A stretch of 64,000 nt of DNA from Gerris lacustris. Its lineage: Eukaryota; Arthropoda; Insecta; Hemiptera; Gerridae. This document shows, in pieces, positions 36,303 to 46,329 of this stretch (the stretch's first letter is position 1; each line of letters opens with the position of its first letter). The stretch is taken from contig OX578286.1 of assembly GCA_951217055.1 (NCBI GenBank), forward strand, positions 42,361,937 to 42,425,936, written 5' to 3'. Made by a program: the position numbers and the translations under genes. The notes beneath the pieces were generated by a model. The model was not told the DNA's origin. It ran no database searches and saw only the letters and a list, made by a program, of their open reading frames with translations.

Positions 36303-36403
36303 CAGACCTTCAAAATGTAGCATTTATTTTTACAAAATGTGGCACTAAAAAGTGTGGCAATATGGCACTTATTTTGGCCAAATGTGGCATTTGAAGGTCT
36401 CTG
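36303..36403. mobile_element. hAT-type MITE, 101 bp
   Basis: Starts CAGACCTTCAAAATG and ends CATTTGAAGGTCTCTG, flanked by an exact 8-bp duplication gtcataac (36295-36302 and 36404-36411). It interrupts the LINE codons for VEPVITYCILAW, which read through once it is removed. Confidence 0.88.
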
Positions 36404-36947
36404 GTCATAACCTATTGCATATTAGCTTGGGGTATGGCCACAACCAACATATTAACCCATCAGTATTGCTCAAAAAGCTGTTATAAAAATATCATTAAAA
36501 AAGAACAAAAGATTTCCAAGTAAACTCTGTTTTTCAGAGTTCAATGTACTACCTCTCGACTTACTATACAAAAAATCAATATTGCTAAATTTTTTTAACC
36601 AGGAAAAAACAACGACAAATTATAGATACAACAAAATAAACATACAGTTCAAACTCCATCATGCAACACTTCGAATAAACAAAGACACACCTCCTATTTA
36701 TCTTCCGTTTAATATAATCAGTTACCAGACACACTAAAACGAATAGATACGTATTCCAATTTTAAACCTGAAAAACATCTTTTAAATCAAATAAAGTAAC
36801 ATTCAAATAATTATTTATTCTGAGTTATTTTGTTTTGTATTTTATTTTATTTTTTATATTATTTTTGATTTTGAATTATATATTGCATTCACTGCAGTTT
36901 AGAGGAGAATTGTTATTGTAAAAATTGAATTGTTATTGTACGTCACA

Positions 36948-37022
36948 CATACACACACACACACACACAAAAAAAAAAAAAAAATTATGTATATCACCTA
37001 CTCTTTTATATATATATATATA
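36948..37022. repeat. CA, A and TA simple repeats
   Basis: (CA)n, then a run of A, then (TA)n follow the LINE fragment and probably derive from its tail. Confidence 0.8.
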
Positions 37023-38131
37023 ATATTATTGTGAGTAAATAGAAAATATGTTCAAACTAGAGACGGGGCCTTCGCTATCACAATATCTACTGAAGGCCCT
37101 CACCAAGAAATCAAATAATTATAATAAAAAATATGTACAAGGTTATATTATGGTGGAAATAAACATATTTTTTTTTTATAGATGAAGGTGATCCCTTAAA
37201 TTATTCCTAAGGACCCATACAACACCACAATAGAGTATATTTTATTTATTTATTATTTAGGTACTGCCAGGAAGTCATGTCCAAAATAGCCTTGCATGAT
37301 TTCCAACTCGTCGGAGAACTTGGAGACATCGTAGAAATAGACGAAACCATGTTATTTCGTGGAAAGTAAAACGTCGGCAGGTATATACATTTGTTTATGA
37401 ATGACGTAATGACGATTGTGGAACCCATTTAGAATGATTTAACACTAGTATAATGGCGCATCTAGCGTATCTGGGGTATCATGTATACTTGTATAGAAAT
37501 GAAAATAACTGGTGCATATAATTAAAGTCTTTTCTGTAGATTGATTAAAAATGCACCAATTATGGATTATTCCATATTATTATGGATATTATTATTATTA
37601 TTCCATATATATTATTATTATAACCAATTATATTCTTTATCTCATACATTTTCTCTTTATCTCTTACATCTTCAGTCCTCTGTATGTTACAGATTAAATC
37701 GCCGGCAGCGGCAGAATGTTTGGCTTTTCGGAGGTATCAGTCAAACTACTGGAAAGGTGTTGGGAATGGTGGTTCCAAATAGGCAGAGAGAGACACTGTT
37801 TCCCAATATGGAGCAGTGCACCGACGACGAGAGCTACATCAACTCTGATATGTGGAGGGCTTACAGAGGATGCGATATGTACCTACTTCAGAGGACATGG
37901 TGTTGTTAACCATTCCCAACAATTTATTCAACCACCTAGACATCAGGACCCCATTTGGTTTGTAACATTTACCGCATTAGAATATTTCAAATTTGATAGT
38001 TTTTTGCTCCTAACACCTTGAAACATGTTGCAGTATTAGCAACAGCTTTTTCTTTCCTTAATAAACAAATAATTAGTAATCAAATAAATTATAGATATCT
38101 ATGGAATGGTACATTTTTCAGGTTTCCTCGT

Positions 38132-38212
38132 GGATTTTTTAATGCTGAGTGTTTGGATGCACAATTTATTGGACCAGCACCTCCGCCAGATCCACCTCTA
38201 TTTCAAGAAAAG
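38132..38212 (+). CDS. Possible unassigned exon
   Basis: An acceptor (acatttttcag) precedes 27 codons containing FPRGFFNAECLDAQFIGPAP and PPPDPPLFQEK, followed by a donor-like aaag|gtgacc. The composition is protein-like, unlike the AT-rich surroundings, but I recognise no family. It could be a 3' exon of the ISXO2-like gene, or part of the TPR-type transcript unit. Confidence 0.3.
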
Positions 38213-39266
38213 GTGACCACAGTCTACATTTAATTTCATACCCTCTGTACACTAGAATTTACTACTTACTATTTTGCTGTCCATTTGAAAGTAACCGCAA
38301 AATACAATCTTTAGATCGTTACATAATTAGTGAGAGAGTGGTGGATTTATTACCAAATCGTTCTCTTATATACTATTCTAATTATGTGCTCTCTCCCTCT
38401 CTGATAAGTAATCCTTCTTTCAACTTTTTTTCTCCAGGGTGGTGTCCTTAGTGTGAAAGTTCTTCCAATATAAAATAATTTTTCAATATTTCTATTGATC
38501 TCTCGTCGTCAACCGAGTATGTACATGTCGGTTTATTTTCAGAATTTTAATTGTATTGAGGTTAATTTCCAGTCTGGCGTTTCTTTAAGCCATCTCCTTC
38601 AAATTTTGTTGCATATTTACTTTTCTGCCATTACTATTAATACTTAATATAATTTTTGATTTTTTTGGGTCGGGTCTTTCTAAAAATTTGTTAGACATAA
38701 CACTCTCTTGTCCGGGTGGATTCCCCTATACGGGGCATCAGTATATAAAAAAAATGACAGGAACTTATTTATCATGACTAAAATAACTGGTTTACCTCAG
38801 ATGTACTTATTACTCTAAATTTGCTTTATAAAATTGATCATGCTTTAGTAGTTTATTACTCTCTATAAGTATACTTGGGAAGAAAAAAAAAATCATGATT
38901 TGTTGACGTTTCACCTAAGTTTCATCACTATATTTCTAACCCTTTAGGTAATTTTCAAGCTTTTTACACCAGATTCAAGGCAGTTGCACCTCTTTATCAC
39001 TAGTCCAATATATAATTCACAGCTTAAATTATACAAACAATTAACATATTAACATTTTTTTTTGCTATAGTCCTCAAGAAAATTTGAAGTTATGTGATTA
39101 TATAATCTTATGCCTAAACTGGTCAGATAGAAGGTGACCTAGAACAGCCTAAACCGGTAAAATTGTTCAAATACAATTATTTCGTATGATGTAGTTTGGT
39201 TTTCTAACTAAATCTCTTTTAATATGAGTCACTATCATACATTGAAGAAAAACAAGGTCGATGATT

Positions 39267-40274
39267 TTAACCCTAGAGTACTAAACATTCATAAAAATTA
39301 CGATCTTCTATTAACAAGTGTAACTAGCTTAGCAAGTGTGAGCTATCTTAATTCTGTAAAACACAGACTCCCCACTCTTCACCTGTGCTTTATCTACATT
39401 CTTTTCATGCCTACAAGTTTGCTTTTGTTGTGCCTGAAAATTCTTAGTGTTGTCTTTACGCCGTTTTTACTTTGATCTACAACCTATTTGTAGCTCTGTT
39501 TGCGACGTCCCCCTTTGTAAAGAACATTCTAAAAAAAATTGTTTAAGTTGTTAACTAACATTTCTTTCAATATTATATTGTACAAAAATAATACAGTAGA
39601 ACCTCGATAACAAGTGTCTCAAGGGGATTAGGGAAAGTCTTGTTATCGAGGTGCTCTTTTTGTTTAAGGTCATGTTATCAAGGTTATTTTGGCTATGTCG
39701 TGTTATCGAGGTTAATGGGCGGGGTTTTCAAGTCTAGACTTGTTCAAGGTCGACCCATTCCTGTGTAGAGTCGCGTTATAGAGGTTGACTTCTCAAAACG
39801 ACTTGTTATAGAGGTTCTGAGTTACGTTGCGAATTGGAAAAAATCCGTTTTATTGAGGTTGTTTGGATAATAATAGTCGCGTTATAGAGGTTAATTTAAC
39901 ATTATGTGTTATGGCAATCTCAAGGGGATTCGAAAATTGCACTTGTAATTGAGGTTGTCGTGTTATTGAGGGTCTTGTAAGCGAGGTTCTACTGTAATAC
40001 CAATTTTAAATATATTATTTAAATAAATAAATCTAGCAATACTCCAATGTTGTTTTTAAATTCTTACATTTCATGGACACTCAAACTACACTAGTTGATT
40101 TTGTATTCTTCATATTATGTGATACTATTTTTATGGATAATGCTATGCTATCATTAAAAAAAATTAAAACAAAACAAAACCATTGAAAAGTAATTACAAA
40201 ACACTCCATACAATCCTCGTAAAAGCTACAAAGTGTTAAGCGCCAACCAAGTATGGTTAGTATTCTAGGGTTAA
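39267..40274. mobile_element. piggyBac-type non-autonomous element, 1.0 kb
   Basis: TTAA-CCCTAGAGTACTAA at the left and TTAGTATTCTAGGG-TTAA at the right are inverted repeats with one mismatch in 18. TTAA at each end is the piggyBac target signature. The interior has no transposase and carries a nested pogo-like MITE. Confidence 0.8.
39594..39994. mobile_element. pogo/Tigger-type (Tc1/mariner) MITE nested in the piggyBac element
   Basis: Ends CAGTAGAACCTCGATAACAA and CTTGTAAGCGAGGTTCTACTG are inverted repeats, flanked by TA on both sides. CAGTAGAACCTCGATAA is a typical pogo/Tigger terminus. The interior contains many degenerate 'tgttatcgaggtt' copies in direct order, suggesting internal growth from the TIR. 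Confidence 0.88.
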
Positions 40275-40572
40275 GTTTTAGCCGTTATAATTACGCCTGT
40301 GAACACAGTGAATTTAAACCTTTAGTTTGTCAGTATTAGCGTTAACATAGCTTATCTCCAGGTTCTAAGCTTGAAAATGACCCAAAGGGGTTGAAATTTG
40401 AAATATAAAATTTTATGGAACTTGTGTGGAATGAGAAATCTTGAACTATTATATAATTCCCTATAGACCGAAAGGTGAAATCCTGAGTTTTTTTCTATAA
40501 AAATTGATAATGCTTTTATTTTTTACATTAAAATGTTAGTTTTAATTGATATTTTGATTATTTTCTATACAG

Positions 40573-43137
40573 GTGTTACTAGCGAAGGAGAGAAGACAAG
40601 ATCAGGATTGGAAGGAGTTGAAGAGGAAGGTAGAGAAGCTGAAGCAGGACCTAGTGCTCCACGTGGATCACCACGTGCCAACTCACAGGCTGCTAAACTC
40701 TCTGTCAGGGTAACAGCTAGGCGAGCACCTCCTCAGCCTATAGTGTGGGAGAAACTCAACGTTTCTACCTCAGGCGCTACTCCTACTACACAGACTCTAA
40801 CCATGCTTCCTTTCAGAGGTAATTTTCCTCTTGTTAGAGTACATATTACATTAAAGTAAATGTTAAAAATTAAAAATCCTATGGTACTTCTTTAGATCGT
40901 TACTCCCCTATGTTTTTTTTTTGAAGAGAGCATAATACAAGGTAGTTAAAGAAGATAATTGTAGTAAAGAGCCATGTAGTGAGGGAATAGGACTAATCTT
41001 TAACCCTTACACCCCGGCCTACTCCATTTAATAAACTATTATAAAACGTATCACTTCACAACTCAAAAACTTCCACTTTTTCCAGTTGAAATTTTACATG
41101 CATGTTTCAATAGAACATTAGAGAATTCAAGTAAAGTTTTATTTAAATCGATACGTCAAAACGTCTGATATTGGTGAAAACATAGTTTCGCTTAATATTT
41201 TTAACTATCTTTATCACTTCATAGCGGTGTCGCTGTTGGTTTTACTAAAAAAAAAAATTATATGTAAAAAATGTTTGTCTCATCGAATAGGTAATGATAG
41301 AATCTTTTACCGTCCTGAAACTTCAATTTTACCACGTTTTTATTAGCTTGCTTTCTTGTTTGTTTATTTGTTTGTCCGGTACAAATCTTACAATCGACTT
41401 TTAACTAACATCCCGAGTAGCTAGACATTTGAAACTATAAGAATAGCTCAGAACACGATGACAATGCATTATTCTAATACTTTTAGTTATCTTTCAGCAG
41501 AATTTAATTCGTTTTCAGTAAATTGTGCTGTATGGAAAGTTAGTTCGGAAAAAAATCCGCAAGTTTTTTTTTTTTTATTTGTTTTGACATGACCTATATT
41601 TACAATCTTCATTTCGACGGGTTTCAAATTATTATTTATTATTTAGTCAACAGAAAATGTAAAAATATAGTATATAAAAAGTTCTTTTTATCTTGTAATT
41701 TTACATTATTTGAAGCTCATGTTTACGTGAGCATTGGGCATGATGGATTGTGCTGGATTGAGCACATTACCTTCAACACTACCCGACATGGTTCGACAAA
41801 GTCGGGTGACACGTCCACACTTGTACGGACATTGTCAGTCGACTTAGTGTGGAGGCGGCTTTAGACGGATAACGCTGTCTAACCAACTTAGCCTGAGTAT
41901 TAGTAAAAGGAACATTTATATCAAATTTCAACTAAATCGGTCTAATTTTATTCAAGTTATCGTCGGATACCTTTAACGTTACTGACAGACAGGATGCATA
42001 ATTTGTTAAATTTAAGAAGCTTGCATACGCTCGCTTCTTCAACTCTTTTTATAAGAGGAGTAACAGTCTAAAGAAGAACATTCCGTACACCTTCTTTAGA
42101 TTATTACTCCCCACCTTTTTTTATAAGGGGAGTAACAATCGAAAGAAATGCCTTACTTACAAGGAAGTACAAATTTGTTACGTGTAAAACCTTTTTCTAG
42201 ACAAAATTTCTAGGGTGCTGTGTTACCTTCGTTAAAATTAATTGAGAACATTATTGAGTCTCCTTTCAAAGTGAATTGGAAATGCCAGCTGCGTGTCTAA
42301 GAGTGTCACTCTCTCCCAGGCTATTTAGATTATAGTTATTACATAGACTTGTAATTCTCCTTCTAAAAATGTCATGATGTCTTTCATATTGTCTGTATAA
42401 GTGCACTTCTCCTAAACTGCCCAAGGCTATAAAAATTCCTTCAAAATTCACTTTCACCAAATCATTATCGTTTGGATAAATGTCCCTTTCTGTTTTCATC
42501 CTTGCATTTTTAAACTCTAAACATTCTTTTCTAGAATTGAACCCTTTATCAATTTTTGTAAAATATTTTCTGTTTTATTTATTTTTTATTTTGGTCTATG
42601 TAGGGTCTATTTGTTTTGATGTAATAAAAAAACAAACTTATTTCTTTAAAAGTAACTAATTTTGTCCACCTATTTAAGTATGTTTATTCCAATTTTTTTT
42701 TCTCAAATGTCAAAATTCTTTCCTCTTAAGGCCACATTGCACTATGTGATTTTTGTCACACAGTTTTCCCTGTTATGCTATGATTTTTTATTTAATTAGT
42801 CATAAAGAAAATCATATCCTCAGTCACAAGGTATAGGAACCAAACTAATTTCTATTTTGATTTTTCGTTATTTATCAAAATAGGTAGGGTTTTTTTTAGG
42901 CTAATTTTACAAAGTAAATGTTATACTTCATTTGTTGTTTTTACTTAATGTTTTTTTTATATTATTTTAGGAGTAGCAAGAGGAAGAGGTATGGGTCGAG
43001 GTGGCGCACCGCCGGGAGAAGCTGCGTCAGGACAACCAGGCCAATCTCCAACACCACCTGCGCCATTTGTACAAGACAGCAGAGCCCGGTGTTCTGCCCG
43101 CACACCTTTTCATTTCAACAATCAAAACCGTTTCTGA
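40573..43137 (+). CDS. Mtor: Basic, RGG-ending C-terminal exons, probably TPR/Megator tail
   Basis: Two exons with matching phase: 40573-40818 (VTSEGEKTRSGLEGVEEEGR.., then RRAPPQPIVWEKLN) and 42971-43137 (GVARGRGMGRGGAPPGEA.. to FHFNNQNRF, stop TGA 43135-43137). Acceptors are ctatacag and attttag; donor gtaatt. An acidic, low-complexity region followed by a 'PQPIVWE' phrase and an RGRG/RGG end is what insect TPR tails look like, and strand and position agree with the TPR exons upstream. The link is inference: about 1000 or more residues of coiled coil that should separate these exons from 30964 are not visible. It could also be the tail of the ISXO2-like transcript. Confidence 0.5.
41330..41700 (+). 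repeat. Dispersed repeat, inverse copy of 15365-15720
   Basis: ttagcttgctttcttgtttg, gtccggtacaaatctt, 'cagaacacgatgacaatgca' and aatccgcaag match the complement of 15365-15720 in the same order. It lies in the presumed last TPR intron, followed by a G/C-richer insertion-like stretch (about 41705-41880: 'acccgacatggttcgacaaagtcgggtgacacgtccacac'). Confidence 0.7.
42050..42145. mobile_element. GGAGTAAC hairpin MITE family copy
   Basis: ggagtaacagtctaaagaag and cttctttagattattactcc form a hairpin around gaacattccgtacac, followed by a second ggagtaacaatcgaaagaa. Same family as 2145-2350. Confidence 0.75.
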
Positions 43138-43237
43138 CTCTACCCTAGGTGTTACGTGACACCTCATCATCGTGCTGAAAGTACTGATCAACCACCTCCG
43201 ACTCCACCACCTGAGTAAAAAACAAATTTGGACACCT

Positions 43238-43243
43238 AATAAA
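43238..43243 (+). terminator. Candidate poly(A) signal AATAAA after the TPR-like stop
   Basis: AATAAA 100 bases downstream of the stop at 43137. A second AATAAA lies at about 43379. Either could end the transcript; there is no other supporting signal. Confidence 0.35.
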
Positions 43244-43259
43244 AGAAGCAAAACATCAA

Positions 43260-44319
43260 AAGGGACATATAAAATATAAAGCTTAACAGCATTCTTAGAT
43301 AATACTTAAATGCATCATTAATAGTACAATGCTTCGGTAAGATTCGGCTAAGCTATTGTCAATACTTAGAATACCTTAATAAACAAAATATTTGGTCCAA
43401 GTTAGTTAGTTTTTTGAAAAGTGCATGGTCTGTGAGATTTAACTTAATAAATAGAATTCCTTAATTTTTGCGTTGATTTTTCTTATACTAATTGAGTCCC
43501 AAATATTTTTATAGTCTTATAGCTCAGCTAGCAAAAGATAGCTCAGCTATCTTTTGTAAAAAAAGATTGTTGCAAATTAAATAACAGTGCGCAAGGTGTA
43601 ATATATAGGTTTGATATTGTATACTATTATAGTTTTAATCCACATTTTTATTTCATTTTTTTTTTAGTTTACAAATTAATCAAGTAGTTCCTTTTAATGA
43701 AATTTTATATCAGTTATTATTTTGTTATTAATTGGTTATGCATGTATTTAATTTTGATGTTTTTGGATATAATAATATGCATTGGTGTGTTAAACTAGGA
43801 ATCTTAAGTATGTAGAACTTAAATTTTTCTTTTAAAATGTGTTAGTTAATTTACTATTGATCTTTATGTTCATATTCAAATAATGAGCCTATTAACCTAA
43901 TCTAACAATTTAATTTACAATATTATCTCTATTAATGTCGTCGGCCTTAAGCCCCTCTCCCGTCTGTCGGCTATATAGCCATGACGACAATCTTAAAAAT
44001 AGGAAATTAATTAGATAAAATCAATTTTTTCCCTCTTTTTTTTTTTACCTAATTCAATTTTGTTTTATATTGATGTATATCTGTCTTAAAATGAATTTAT
44101 TTTAAAATACATTGCTGCTTTATAGTAAATATCCTGTGTAATACTTATTCAATTATAGAACTTTTGGTAATGTTAACGTAATAAGATCTCAATATGTAAT
44201 TAAAATAATTTTTGAGCATTTAATTGTAAAATTAATATATATATATTTGCTGTACTATTCCAAATCTTTGATGTATTTTCTAAATATGTGTAAAAACTTA
44301 ACTTTAACTTAATCACCAA
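43260..44319. other. No feature seen
   Basis: AT-rich DNA downstream of the last TPR-like exon, possibly 3' UTR then intergenic. Contains a small inverted repeat at about 43518-43550 (agctcagctagcaaaagatagctcagct). No coding stretch recognised. Confidence 0.5.
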
Positions 44320-44448
44320 TCAAATTATAATTATTATTAACTACGGGAAACAGACAGTGAAAAATACACTCCAGCGCCGGGATTTGAACCACGGGCCTCT
44401 ATATTGGATTCGGGACTAGTTATCGATTACGGTAGTGAAAAATCATTC

Positions 44449-44521
44449 TCCTGCGTAGCTTAGTTGGTAGAGCGCTATACTGGAAATATAGAGGCCCGTG
44501 GTTCAAATCCCGGCGCTGGAG
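44449..44521 (+). tRNA. tRNA-like core of SINE copy 1 (anticodon-loop GGA), probably not a functional tRNA
   Basis: Folds as a cloverleaf: acceptor tcctgcg / cgctgga with one mismatch, D arm gctt-agttggta-gagc, anticodon stem ctata / tatag with loop ctggaaa, and T loop ttcaaat with a bulged stem. The A box (tagcttagttggt) and B box (ggttcaaatcc) are intact. GGA would be a serine anticodon, but the long variable arm of tRNA-Ser is missing, and the sequence is part of a repeat, so this is a tRNA-derived promoter and not a decoding tRNA. Confidence 0.45.
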
Positions 44522-44797
44522 TGTATTTTTCACTGTCTGTTTCCCGTAGTTAATAATAATTATAATTTGATTTAAATTAAAATTTAAACTTTCCATAGTA
44601 TGAAAACTACCAAAAACTTAAAAATTGAATATCGAATTGATTGTACAAGGTACAGGTACTAATTGAGTATTTTATAATTATAAGCGTTAATTCTCGGTTT
44701 AGTTCTAATGTCATAAATATTGACTGCCTAAATGTATATGAATATTGAAAGCTTGGATTCGGGACTAGTTATCGATTACGGTAGTGAAAAATCATTC

Positions 44798-44870
44798 TCC
44801 TACGTAGCTTAGTTGGTAGAGCGCTATACTGGAAATATAGAGGCCCGTGGTTCAAATCCCGGCGCTGGAG
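44798..44870 (+). tRNA. tRNA-like core of SINE copy 2, probably not a functional tRNA
   Basis: Same as 44449-44521 except tcctacg in the acceptor strand, which adds a mismatch to the stem. A and B boxes are unchanged. Embedded in the second direct SINE copy. Confidence 0.4.
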
Positions 44871-45456
44871 TGTATTTTTCACTGTCTGTTTCCCGTAGTT
44901 AATAATAATTATAATTTGATTTAAATTAAAATTTAAACTTTCCATAGTATGAAAACTACCAAAAACTTAAAAATTGAATTAATTACCAATGTTTAATCTG
45001 TTTTTAAAAAGAATTTGGACAGTTGGTAATAATGAATGTATTTAGTTTTAGATGTACTTATTGTTTTTGTTTTTTATCTATTGGTTGAGGAATAAATAGG
45101 ATGTTTTTGTGGGCTTTGTTATTAGTTTTACGATATAATTTGAGATTCTATTTAAATTTATCAGTTAAACTCTTTAGGTTTTTATAAAATGTTCTTCATT
45201 AGGTAATGAGTTTGGGCAACCTTTGAATTCTTATTATTTTAGAAGATGGATACACATCTTCTAAAAATATGTGAAAGATCCTATATCTTTTACAATCTTT
45301 AAAATTCTTATTATTATTAGAGATTGTAACCATCTTCTAAAAATATGAGAAAAATCCTATATCAATACAACCTTTAAATTCTTCTACTATTATGGACTTT
45401 CTCCGTCATCTTATGAGATTTTGATGATGCTTTGTCAATAAAAGCTTTAAATTACT

Positions 45457-46318
45457 ATCGTAGGATTTATGTGGGTCGTTGAAGGGTTTTTGAATAAAAA
45501 TTTTCATTCACACTTTTGTCATTAATGTTTGGCTATATTTCGCCCCTCTCCGAGGCATACAGGTGCCTGAAGATCAATTTATACATTTTTTTCAGATTGT
45601 TTGGTAACATTAAACATTGATTATATAATGTTACCAAACAATCTGAAAAAAAAAATGTATAAATTAATTTAGTATAGTAACGTGGATCCTATAAGGGTAG
45701 AAAGAAGAAGAAGAAGACTAAACTACTTCATATCCGCAACGCTTCGGCTTAACCAGCCATTTTCCAGCCTAAACATAATAATTTAATAATAGCACGACAT
45801 CGGAAACTATACAGCATTATTACAATGTTGTTTCACATAAAGATACAATATTAATTACCTCTGTCATCTGAATTAGCCCTCAAGCTATAGAGTTAAAACT
45901 GTGAGAATGAGTGAATATTTTGGGGAACTGGTAGTTCACCACGTCAAAAAAAACCTAAAATCGGTAAAACATATAATTACTAGTTACTGTACTAGAGAAA
46001 CTCAGTGTCAAGAACAATGTAAACTTTTAATTCCCCAATAAATTATTATGTTTAGGCTGGAAAATGGCTGGTTAAGCCGAAACGTTGCCGATATGAAGTA
46101 GTTTAGTCTTCTTCTTCTTCCTATTACCCTTATAGGATCCACGTTACTATACTAAGTAGTTATTCAGGGTACAGCTAGCATCACTACTGTATAAATTGAT
46201 GTTTTCAGGCACGTCTATGCCTCGGAGAGGGGCGAAATATAGCCAAACATTAATGACAAAAGTGTGAACGAAAAATTTTATTCAAAAACCCTTTAACGAC
46301 CCACAAAAATCCTACGAT
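45457..46318. mobile_element. Foldback element, about 860 bp
   Basis: Left arm (atcgtaggatttatgtgggt.., 'tttggctatatttcgcccct', ctccgaggcatacaggtgcc) pairs with the right arm ending ..cctacgat at 46318. A second pair lies inside: 45670-45786 (gtaacgtggatcctataagg.., 'cggcttaaccagccattttc') with 46035-46160. Between them at 45596-45665 is another hairpin (ttgtttggtaacatt / aatgttaccaaacaa). No open frame of note. Confidence 0.85.
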
Positions 46319-46329
46319 TTACATGAAAA

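Larger units (their letters stand above)
35397..36800 (+). mobile_element. Jockey/RTE-like LINE 3' fragment interrupted by two elements
   Basis: 35397-35566 encodes GVAWEEVFSKASAGITAAKAW and FNLTKTKYICFSL, the thumb-side part of a reverse transcriptase. After an inserted palindrome it resumes at about 36091 with DRVNSIKYLGVIIDSNIKW and LLYYALVEPVI. A 101-bp MITE interrupts it at 36303, and the frame then continues as YCILAW.. in the following few hundred bases with many lesions. The tail ends in CA and A runs near 36950-36985. The RT catalytic core is absent. Degenerate and non-functional. Confidence 0.8.
32488..37909 (+). pseudogene. Intron-bearing ISXO2/IS1595 (Merlin-type) transposase-domain gene, frameshifted near 3' end
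   Basis: Four exons with matching phases: 32488-32768, 35204-35274, 37261-37365 and 37693-37909. Exon 1: FLEYHAVIPS then a zinc ribbon CPRCGG..RCHGPCPANC and SPLEGTCLGG, the usual N-terminus of ISXO2-like proteins. Exon 2: helix LGASARDVESLVHAS ending in a conserved Trp. Exon 3: GDIVEIDETML with the first catalytic Asp. Exon 4: QNVWLFGGISQTTGKVLGM and SDMWRAYRG, holding the second Asp. The next conserved block, VNHSQQF, lies in another frame at about 37904, so the reading frame is lost by one base between about 37880 and 37900 and the exon-4 frame stops at 37909. Upstream exons, including the true start, are not identified. Splicing could be altered to avoid the shift; otherwise it is a pseudogene. 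The family is of bacterial IS origin, with many insect copies. Confidence 0.7.
44320..44985 (+). repeat. tRNA-derived SINE, two direct copies, the first with a foldback left arm
   Basis: Two direct copies (about 44405-44635 and 44755-44985) share ggattcgggactagttatcg, a tRNA-like core, gtatttttcactgtctgttt, and the tail 'ccatagtatgaaaactaccaaaaac'. Left of copy 1 (44320-44404) lies the reverse complement of the tail and tRNA 3' half, giving the foldback form also seen at 7095 and 12050. The whole resembles a SINE family prone to head-to-head arrangement. Confidence 0.8.

Noticed and set aside
40985..41060. ttaacccttacacccc at 41011 as another piggyBac end
   Set aside because: Only a single TTAA-ACCCTT-like string; I found no matching inverted end or coding remnant.
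42266..42499. Minus-strand frame of 77 codons (..VNFEGIFIALGSLGEVHLYRQ..)
   Set aside because: Protein-like composition, but I recognise no family and see no splice or start context. Possibly a transposon remnant; too weak to list as a gene.
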